Assembly (NCBI GenBank): GCA_031261765.1 | Contig: JAISJA010000112.1 | Location: forward strand, 1 to 5,392 | Direction: 5' to 3' | Length of the DNA stretch: 5,392 nt | Origin: Coriobacteriales bacterium | Lineage (GTDB): Bacteria; Actinomycetota; Coriobacteriia; Coriobacteriales; UBA8131 | In this document: positions 1 to 4,675 of the stretch, in pieces | Layout of the letters: the number at the start of each line of letters is the position of its first letter | Position numbering within the stretch: position 1 is the stretch's first letter | The notes under the pieces: model-generated | What the model was told of the DNA's origin: nothing | Seen by the model: the letters and a program-made list of their open reading frames with translations, nothing else | The model's database searches: none | Translations under genes and position numbers: made by a program

Positions 1-757
1 GGATGCCGCATACGAGAGCACATGCTAATGTTGTCATGATAGCAATAGAGCGTTTTGCACCAAGCAAGATTGGGATTGTAACGCGACCGACGCGCGCGTC
101 CCGGATCACGTCGCACGTATTGTTAGTCTGCATTATAAGGCCTATGCATAGGATAGCAGGCAGTGCCACAAGCATGCATCGCACGTCTAAAACGCCGCTT
201 AGCGCATAGCTTGTAGCGAACGTTATGAACCCGCCCATGACTATGCCGGACACCGTCTCGCTTAGTGGCAGGTACGATATAGGCCTTGGGCCTGCCGAGT
301 AGAACACCACGGTAAGGGCCGCCACTGCGCCTATAACGGCTATAATGGCGCTGCTTAGCATGACGACTACCGTGCCGCATATGGCCGCCGCCACAAGTAG
401 GCCCACACAAAGTTGCAGCGCGCATTTTGGGTTCACGGCGTTATAGATTATCGACGCGTCCGTTGGGTCGTACGCGTTTGACGCGTCGTCCGTGCCAGAT
501 ATGAAGTCCTTGTAATCGTTAAGCGCGTTCGCCGCCGACTGCATTAAGACGGACGTTATTAGCATACATACCCATATGACGATAAGACGCGCGTTAAGTG
601 CAAGCGGTACCGCGCCGGTGGCAAGCGCGAAAGCGCCGCCTATCAAAACCGGCGATATAGCGGCAGACCACGTTCGCGGCGCTGCAAGCTCCCAGGCGGC
701 TTTTAAAGTGAACCGCCTGTAACACGTTGTCTCCAGGTTTACGGCAGACTGGTTCAT
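1..757 (-). CDS. menA: MenA-like UbiA-family polyprenyltransferase (partial, C-terminus beyond left edge)
   Basis: Integral membrane enzyme of the UbiA superfamily, most likely attaching a polyprenyl chain to 1,4-dihydroxy-2-naphthoate in menaquinone synthesis. The frame is open for 252 codons from an ATG and runs off the window, so the last helices are missing. Seen in the sequence: an N-terminal segment WELAAPRTWSAAISPVLIGG (residues 22-41) typical of the first helix; the first Asp-rich site N80-D81-x-x-D84 followed by GTDD; a YSAGPRPI loop (153-160); and the second Asp-rich site N212-N213-x-x-D216-x-x-x-D220, with strongly hydrophobic segments between. In the family the two Asp sites bind Mg and the prenyl diphosphate. 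The ATG overlaps the stop of the upstream oxidoreductase (ATGA). No clear Shine-Dalgarno precedes it, so translation is probably coupled. The stretch DPTDASIIYN (97-106) after the first site differs from the textbook MenA pattern, so the aromatic acceptor could differ. Family is secure; exact substrate less so. Confidence 0.83.
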   Translation of the reverse strand, partial: MNQSAVNLETTCYRRFTLKAAWELAAPRTWSAAISPVLIGGAFALATGAVPLALNARLIVIWVCMLITSVLMQSAANALNDYKDFISGTDDASNAYDPTDASIIYNAVNPKCALQLCVGLLVAAAICGTVVVMLSSAIIAVIGAVAALTVVFYSAGPRPISYLPLSETVSGIVMGGFITFATSYALSGVLDVRCMLVALPAILCIGLIMQTNNTCDVIRDARVGRVTIPILLGAKRSIAIMTTLACALVCGI

Positions 758-1299
758 CTGCGTGCTTTGGCGCGCGCAACGACCTTCTGTATGTAAGCTT
801 CCCTTTGCTCTTGTGTCTTCTTGTGCGTGCTGCCGCAAATATGGAAGCCGTGTATCTTAATGCCGGCCATGGACAACAGACGGTTGCCCACCTCCCATTG
901 TGGCAGACGAAAGAAATGGTATACGAAATCCGGGCTATCGCACGTGACGAACACCTCTGCGGTCCTGCCCGAAAGATGCTTGATCGTGCCAAGCCCCTTC
1001 ATGTTATACGCGAACTTGGGCGTTATGACGCGCTCGAACCAGCCTTTAAGCAGGCTTGGCATATTAGAGAACCATATGGGATAAAAGAATACTATATGGT
1101 CCGCCCATTTAACCAGCTCCTGCGAGCGGTCTATATCGTCGTCTTGCGGCATGCGATGGCTATAGCCCATGCGCAACACCGGATCGAAACCCAGTTTGTC
1201 CAACTCCAATGTCTCTACGTCGCAATAGTCGCGATCTATGTTATCGACATATGCTTTAAAAAGGGCCGCGTTATAGCTCTCTGCATATGGATGTCCCAA
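754..1299 (-). CDS. Flavodoxin-fold NAD(P)H oxidoreductase / quinone reductase-like (5' end uncertain)
   Basis: Predicted soluble flavoprotein of the Flavodoxin_2 (NQO1/KefF/MdaB-like) family, which passes hydride from NAD(P)H to quinones or similar acceptors. Numbered from the TTG at 1299, it shows GHPYAES (2-8), the flavin-phosphate loop after the first strand; WADHIVFFYPIWFSNMPSLL (65-84) followed by KGWFERV, the most typical family block; and VFVTCDSPD (116-124), a later strand and cofactor loop. The 181 residues match the family length except at the N-terminus. The first beta strand, RKILVVL, is encoded just upstream of TTG in the same frame, but an in-frame TGA at 1333-1335 precedes it with no ATG, GTG or TTG in between. 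The TTG start given here is therefore only the first standard one and would remove that strand. A CTG at 1308 or a frameshifted GTG at 1336 are alternatives. The gene follows glpX by about 89 bp and overlaps menA by ATGA. Family confident; substrate unknown. Confidence 0.8.
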   Translation of the reverse strand: MGHPYAESYNAALFKAYVDNIDRDYCDVETLELDKLGFDPVLRMGYSHRMPQDDDIDRSQELVKWADHIVFFYPIWFSNMPSLLKGWFERVITPKFAYNMKGLGTIKHLSGRTAEVFVTCDSPDFVYHFFRLPQWEVGNRLLSMAGIKIHGFHICGSTHKKTQEQREAYIQKVVARAKARR

Positions 1300-1336
1300 T
1301 ACTACCAGGATCTTACGCTTTTCCGTAGCGGGTCAC
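1300..1336 (-). other. Probable displaced 5' coding end of the oxidoreductase (+1 frameshift or rare start)
   Basis: Reading leftward, a GTG at 1336 opens V-T-R-Y-G-K-A and then meets TAA at 1313-1315. The oxidoreductase frame overlaps it and encodes K-R-K-I-L-V-V-L into GHPYAES. Removing one A from the AAAA run at 1319-1322 joins them as M-T-R-Y-G-K-R-K-I-L-V-V-L-G-H-P, a natural N-terminus for this family. GGAGG and AAGGA motifs lie upstream of the GTG, but at poor spacing (13 and 1 nt). The options are a real one-base insertion, a sequencing error, recoding, or initiation at CTG (1306-1308). The sequence alone cannot separate them. Confidence 0.5.
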
Positions 1337-1388
1337 TTCCTTTTATACGCCTCCACAGCGTGATACGGCCCTTCCGCATAACGATTGG

Positions 1389-2375
1389 TTATGAGAACTT
1401 GACTGTGCCGTCCTTGCCGCGATGTATCGTCTTAACGAAACGTACGGTCTTATCTATAGAATCCATTATAACCGCATCGGTGTACGTGCTGCCACCATCG
1501 ATACGAACGCCGGACACCATCTCGCCGTCAGTGACACCGCAGGCTATGAAAGCCGCTTCGTCTGAGCGCACCAGTTTGTCCATTGTTAAGACACCGTCAA
1601 GGTCTATGTCCTGCCCTTGCGCCGCTACCATCTCCTCTGCGCGACGGCGCTTGTCAGCGGCCTTCTCGTCAGAGCCGAAGTCGAAACGTCCCATGAACAC
1701 GCCGCCTATGGCCTTAAGGCCGGCGCATGCCAACACGCCCTCCGGCGAGCCGCCGGAGCCAAGGTATAAGTCTATGCCGGTACCGGGCACCGCGCTGGCT
1801 ATGGCGCCAAACACGTCGCCGTCGTCTATAAGGCGTACGCGCGCGCCCGCGTCGCGAACCGCCTGTATAAGGTCCGCGTGGCGCTCGCGCAGCAATATGC
1901 ATACGTTAACCTCGCTGACGGGCTTGCCCAGCGCGTCGGCGACCGCGCGCACGTTCTGTTCTGGCGGCGCGTCAACGTGCACCTTGCCAACGCACGCCGC
2001 GCTGGCGGCCACCTTCTTCATGTATGTGTCAGGCGCGAACAGCAGCGCGCCCTTTGGCGCTATGGCTATGGTCGTAAGCGCGTTCGGGCGGTTATAAGCG
2101 CAAAGGTTCGTGCCCTCTAGCGGGTCAACGGCTATGTCTATCTCCTCGCCGCCGCGGCCAAGCTCCTCGCCTATATACAACATAGGGGCCTCGTCGCGCT
2201 CGCCCTCGCCTATTACTATACGGCCTGAGAAATCTATCTCGTTAAACGCATGGCGCATGGCCTCGGTCGCAGCCTGGTCCGCCGCGTTCTTGTCTCCTTT
2301 TCCGTTCCAGTCCGCCGCCGCAATAGCGGCCACCTCCGCTACGTTAAGGACCTGCATGATACGTGCCATATCCAT
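1389..2375 (-). CDS. glpX: Fructose-1,6-bisphosphatase class II (GlpX)
   Basis: Cytoplasmic metal-dependent phosphatase converting fructose-1,6-bisphosphate to fructose-6-phosphate, the committed step of gluconeogenesis. The 328 residues match the usual class II length. The signature blocks are present in order: GKGDKNAAD with D33; IGEGERDEAPML with E57; VDPLEGT with D84 and E87; and GSGGSPEGV with E212. These correspond to the metal and phosphate ligands of E. coli GlpX (D33, E57, D85, E88, E213). The C-terminal block ACGVTDGEMVSGVR (278-291) is also conserved. The start is ATG at 2373-2375 behind AAGGGG with 6 nt spacing; a second Met at residue 3 is a less likely start. The gene stands 86 bp after fmt, and that gap holds two inverted repeats that could act in its control. 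No residue known to be catalytic appears to be missing. The related sedoheptulose-bisphosphatase activity of some homologues cannot be excluded. Confidence 0.96.
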   Translation of the reverse strand: MDMARIMQVLNVAEVAAIAAADWNGKGDKNAADQAATEAMRHAFNEIDFSGRIVIGEGERDEAPMLYIGEELGRGGEEIDIAVDPLEGTNLCAYNRPNALTTIAIAPKGALLFAPDTYMKKVAASAACVGKVHVDAPPEQNVRAVADALGKPVSEVNVCILLRERHADLIQAVRDAGARVRLIDDGDVFGAIASAVPGTGIDLYLGSGGSPEGVLACAGLKAIGGVFMGRFDFGSDEKAADKRRRAEEMVAAQGQDIDLDGVLTMDKLVRSDEAAFIACGVTDGEMVSGVRIDGGSTYTDAVIMDSIDKTVRFVKTIHRGKDGTVKFS

Positions 2376-2381
2376 GGGAAA

Positions 2382-2387
2382 CCCCTT
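2382..2387 (-). promoter_or_regulatory. Ribosome binding site of glpX
   Basis: On the minus strand this reads AAGGGG, 6 nt before the glpX ATG. It favours the first Met over the Met two codons later. Confidence 0.7.
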
Positions 2388-2393
2388 TCTAAT

Positions 2394-2423
2394 CGTAAGG
2401 CGTGCTATAACGGCGGCCTTACG
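2394..2423 (-). repeat. Inverted repeat upstream of glpX (8-bp arms)
   Basis: Perfect 8-bp arms CGTAAGGC (2394-2401) and GCCTTACG (2416-2423) enclose a 14-nt spacer. In RNA this would form a hairpin ending about 19 nt before the glpX start codon, just ahead of the ribosome binding site. There is no T-run after the stem, so it does not look like an intrinsic terminator. It could be an operator, an mRNA-stability hairpin or a processing site; chance is possible. Confidence 0.4.
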
Positions 2424-2430
2424 CGTTCCT

Positions 2431-2447
2431 GGAAAACTTGATTTTCC
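2431..2447 (-). repeat. Short inverted repeat in the fmt-glpX gap
   Basis: The arms GGAAAA (2431-2436) and TTTTCC (2442-2447) flank a 5-nt spacer. It lies 14 bp downstream of the fmt stop and 7 bp upstream (in gene sense) of the larger inverted repeat. The AT-rich arms make a weak hairpin. A repressor site is as plausible as an RNA structure, and chance cannot be ruled out. Confidence 0.3.
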
Positions 2448-2461
2448 TCAAAATACCTTCT

Positions 2462-3436
2462 CTATATATGATACCACGTTGGCTTTTGCGCCGCCGTATG
2501 TTGCATGCGCGGTATTCCAGCCGTAAACGCCCTGCCAGTCATGTCCTTCTTGCCGTCCGGGCGCAGCATGCCCACGTATATAGAGCCATCATAGCATGCT
2601 AGCTCAATAGCGTCTTTCGCAGGTTCAAGCGACGCGGACAACACGGTAACGTTTTTGTCGCTAATGGCGCATTTCGCGGGCGCCGCGGCCGATGACGCGC
2701 GTACCGCGCGCAGATTCCACTGCGCGCTTTTTGACGGGTCCAGGTTAAGCTCGCCTTTCTCTATCTTGTTGGCATACGTAGCCGCCTCGTCGTCCTGTTC
2801 GGTCCAGGTAACGTCGCCTGCGGCTATAAGCGGCAGAGTGCGGCAAAGCGCGTTCGCGCCCATAGTGCTTAGCTCTTGTTCCAGCGCCGCATAGTCCATG
2901 TCGCCTATCGGCACAAAGGCCTGCTCGCAATACGCGCCGGTGTCCAGCCCCGCCTCCATGCGCATGACGCTTATGCCGGCGTTTGTGTCGCCGGCCAGTA
3001 TGGCACGCTGTATGGGCGCGGCGCCGCGCCAGCGCGGCAGCAACGAGGCGTGCACGTTTATGCAACCGTATTCGGGGATCTCAAGCACCTCGGGTGGAAG
3101 TATCATACCGTAAGCGGCTACGGCTATGAAGTCGGGGTCGTAGCGCTTAACGCTTGCCAGGGCCTCTGCGTCTACAAGGCGCCCACCGTCATGGTTAAGA
3201 AGCGGTACGCCGTCTTCGCCATAGGCGTAGAAGCTGCGCGGCGTGCAAACCGGTATGCCGCGTTTATCGGCATATTGGCGAACAGGCGAAGGCACCAGGG
3301 CCTTACCGCGCTTGCGCGGCGCGTCTTTGCGAGTGAACACGGCGCGAACGCCCGTGTCGCAGGCGCCATATTGCCGTACAAGTGCGTCTAACACCGGAAC
3401 GGCGAACGTTGGGGTACCCATGAATATTATGTTCAA
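2462..3436 (-). CDS. fmt: Methionyl-tRNA formyltransferase
   Basis: Cytoplasmic enzyme that formylates Met-tRNA(fMet) from 10-formyltetrahydrofolate for translation initiation. At 324 residues it is near the family norm (E. coli 315). The N-terminal formyltransferase fold begins with NIIFMGTPTFAVPVLDAL (2-19). The catalytic block INVHASLLPRWRGAAPIQ (126-143) supplies N127 and H129, and EAGLDTG (161-167) supplies D165, matching N106, H108 and D144 of E. coli. YANKI (221-225) leads into the C-terminal tRNA-binding domain, with LRPDGKKDMTGRAF (291-304) near its end. About 18 extra residues, compared with E. coli, lie between TPRSF (65-69) and the AVAAYG strand (105-110). Translation starts at TTG: an in-frame TAG at 3455-3457 bars a longer start, a GGGAGGT site sits 8 nt upstream, and the next Met (residue 6) would destroy the first strand. 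It follows yggT by 52 bp. Confidence 0.96.
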   Translation of the reverse strand: MNIIFMGTPTFAVPVLDALVRQYGACDTGVRAVFTRKDAPRKRGKALVPSPVRQYADKRGIPVCTPRSFYAYGEDGVPLLNHDGGRLVDAEALASVKRYDPDFIAVAAYGMILPPEVLEIPEYGCINVHASLLPRWRGAAPIQRAILAGDTNAGISVMRMEAGLDTGAYCEQAFVPIGDMDYAALEQELSTMGANALCRTLPLIAAGDVTWTEQDDEAATYANKIEKGELNLDPSKSAQWNLRAVRASSAAAPAKCAISDKNVTVLSASLEPAKDAIELACYDGSIYVGMLRPDGKKDMTGRAFTAGIPRMQHTAAQKPTWYHI

Positions 3437-3444
3437 GGCGTCAG

Positions 3445-3451
3445 ACCTCCC
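3445..3451 (-). promoter_or_regulatory. Ribosome binding site of fmt (decides TTG start)
   Basis: On the minus strand this reads GGGAGGT, the strongest Shine-Dalgarno in the window, 8 nt before the TTG at 3434-3436. It overlaps no other start and fixes the non-ATG initiation of fmt. A strong site may compensate for the weaker TTG codon. Confidence 0.8.
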
Positions 3452-3488
3452 TGGCTACAGCGCGCGCAGCATGTTCGCGCACACACGT

Positions 3489-3764
3489 TTAGATGTATAG
3501 GAATATACCAACAAGCAGCCTTACGACCACCTGTATGACCAAAAGCGCGATTATCGGGCTTATGTCCAAAACGCCACCTATTGGCGGTATGAAGCGCCTG
3601 AATATGTTCACGAACGGGCTTACTATAGTGTCCAGGAAGTTATAGATACTGGCAAGCACGCCATGCGTATGCGGGAACCAAGAGAACAGCGCCCAAACCA
3701 CTATGCATACCGTATAGACGTCGGCAAGGCCGTTTATGAGCCTTGCGGCAATAAGCGGTATCAT
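3489..3764 (-). CDS. yggT: YggT family membrane protein
   Basis: Small integral membrane protein of 91 residues, the usual size for single-unit YggT proteins. Two hydrophobic spans are visible: residues about 5-30 (IAARLINGLADVYTVCIVVW and on) and about 67-91 (DISPIIALLVIQVVVRLLVG and on). Between them lies the conserved amphipathic middle, with SWFPHTHG (28-35), SPFVNIFRRFIPPIGG (49-64) and the DISP motif (67-70). The biochemical role is not settled; homologues have been linked to osmotic tolerance, and in Gram-positive bacteria and cyanobacteria they sit beside sepF or take part in division and membrane organisation. Here it lies one gene downstream of sepF, and its ATG overlaps the proC stop (ATGA), with AAGAG just upstream as a modest ribosome binding site, so coupling to proC is likely. 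Eleven of its fifteen Ile codons are ATA. Confidence 0.92.
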   Translation of the reverse strand: MIPLIAARLINGLADVYTVCIVVWALFSWFPHTHGVLASIYNFLDTIVSPFVNIFRRFIPPIGGVLDISPIIALLVIQVVVRLLVGIFLYI

Positions 3765-4675
3765 GCCATCTCTTTAGAGCGCGCGACCGCGGCGTCTACC
3801 GCGCGTCTTACGGCGTAGTCTGCCTTGCTGTCCTGGAAAGACTTCAGCGCCGCCTGCGTGGTGCCTCCCGGGCTTGTAACCGCGTCGCGCAGTGCGTCTG
3901 GCGCAATGCCGGTGTCTTGCAGGTATTTACCGGTGCCGCACATGGTTTGCAGCGCCAGCTTTTGCGCCTGCTTGTGCGAGAGCCCGTTCTGCATTCCCGC
4001 GGACGCTAAATCGCATATGAACTGCGCGAAGTAAGCCGGGCCTGACCCTGAGATCGCGGTCGCTACGTCAAAGAGCTCCTCGCCAAGCGTTATGGCGTCG
4101 CCCATGGCGGCGAACGTGGCACGTATGAGCTCACATTCTTCTTGCGAAGTGCGGCTTGACGCCGTTACTATGCTCATGCCACATCCAACGGACAACATGA
4201 GGTTTGGCATGACGCGTATTATGGCTACGGGCGACGTACCATCCGCGCCAGCCGCGCTGGCCGCAACGTCAGCGCCGTCTGTGCCAGCATCGCCGGTCAC
4301 ACCAGCATCGCCATCCGCGCCGTTGAACAACCCGTCAAGCGTTTCCGTGGTTATGCCGGCGGCTATGGACACCACGCGCGCAGGGGCGAAACCCGCATAC
4401 CCGTTAAGCTCGCCAGCCACGTCGCGTATGGCATTAGGCTTCACGGCCAGTATGCACGTATCAACGTCTTTAACAACGCTTCCAATGTCGTTCGTATCAA
4501 CACACGTTACATGGTATTTCTCATTCAGATAAGCGCGCCGGTCCTCGCGGCGTGACGTCGCTATTATTTTAGCGGGCGCAACGCCGGCGTTCGCTATGAG
4601 CCCGGCCATTATGGCCTCCCCCATAGTACCGGTGCCTACTATGCATATGTTTCCAAGACCACTTTCCCCCGACAT
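3761..4675 (-). CDS. proC: Pyrroline-5-carboxylate reductase
   Basis: Cytoplasmic NAD(P)H enzyme that reduces 1-pyrroline-5-carboxylate to proline. The Rossmann domain opens with CIVGTGTMGEAIMAGL (11-26) and continues with ILAVKPN (75-81), VVSIAAGIT (101-109) and RVMPN (154-158). The C-terminal dimerisation and substrate domain carries AISGSGPAYF (207-216) and the family signature LRDAVTSPGGTTQAALKSF (262-280). At 304 residues it is about 30 longer than the usual 260-275. The excess is a Gly/Ala/Asp-rich segment (119-149) between GITTETLDGLF and AIIRVMPN, predicted to form a surface loop. The residue after MPN is Leu, where many homologues have Thr. The gene starts with the ATG directly abutting the sepF TAA, with AGGGGG 9 nt upstream, and ends in an ATGA overlap with yggT, so it is embedded in the division cluster. 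No frameshift is seen. Confidence 0.95.
   Translation of the reverse strand: MSGESGLGNICIVGTGTMGEAIMAGLIANAGVAPAKIIATSRREDRRAYLNEKYHVTCVDTNDIGSVVKDVDTCILAVKPNAIRDVAGELNGYAGFAPARVVSIAAGITTETLDGLFNGADGDAGVTGDAGTDGADVAASAAGADGTSPVAIIRVMPNLMLSVGCGMSIVTASSRTSQEECELIRATFAAMGDAITLGEELFDVATAISGSGPAYFAQFICDLASAGMQNGLSHKQAQKLALQTMCGTGKYLQDTGIAPDALRDAVTSPGGTTQAALKSFQDSKADYAVRRAVDAAVARSKEMA
4268..4321 (-). repeat. Collagen-like Gly-X-Y repeat inside proC
   Basis: These bases encode six consecutive Gly-X-Y triplets, residues 119-136 of ProC: GAD, GDA, GVT, GDA, GTD, GAD. A seventh, GAD, follows at 143-145. At DNA level the 11-mer GGCGATGCTGG occurs twice, 18 nt apart, and GGCGCGGATGG also occurs twice, once in this block and once at residues 143-146. 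That suggests growth by local duplication or slippage. The reading frame is kept throughout. Confidence 0.75.

Noticed and set aside
594..992. 132-codon minus-strand open frame spanning the oxidoreductase/menA junction
   Set aside because: It is out of frame with both real genes, has a Cys/Arg-rich random-looking composition, and its region is fully explained by the two overlapping genes.
1302..1379. 25-codon basic mini-ORF (ATG at 1379) just after glpX
   Set aside because: It has no Shine-Dalgarno, overlaps the likely 5' end of the oxidoreductase and shows no conserved feature; chance is the simplest view.
727..2097. 456-codon open frame on the plus strand
   Set aside because: It lies antisense across the oxidoreductase and glpX, both with clear family motifs. 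Its openness follows from the codon usage of those genes, and its translation shows no recognisable domain.
2376..2461. Rho-independent terminator between fmt and glpX
   Set aside because: Both inverted repeats lack a following T-run in the direction of transcription, and the next gene's ribosome binding site follows at once.
2876..3391. 171-codon open frame on the plus strand
   Set aside because: It is antisense to the catalytic core of fmt, with no ribosome binding site or family resemblance.
3455..3472. Five-codon leader-like ORF (M-L-R-A-L) ahead of fmt
   Set aside because: It has no ribosome binding site and no attenuator structure. The nearby GCGCG/CGCGC arms at 3462-3480 are short and expected in such GC-rich DNA.
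4092..4532. 146-codon open frame on the plus strand, Ala/Pro/Ser-rich
   Set aside because: It is the antisense shadow of proC; its low-complexity middle is only the complement of the Gly-X-Y repeat.
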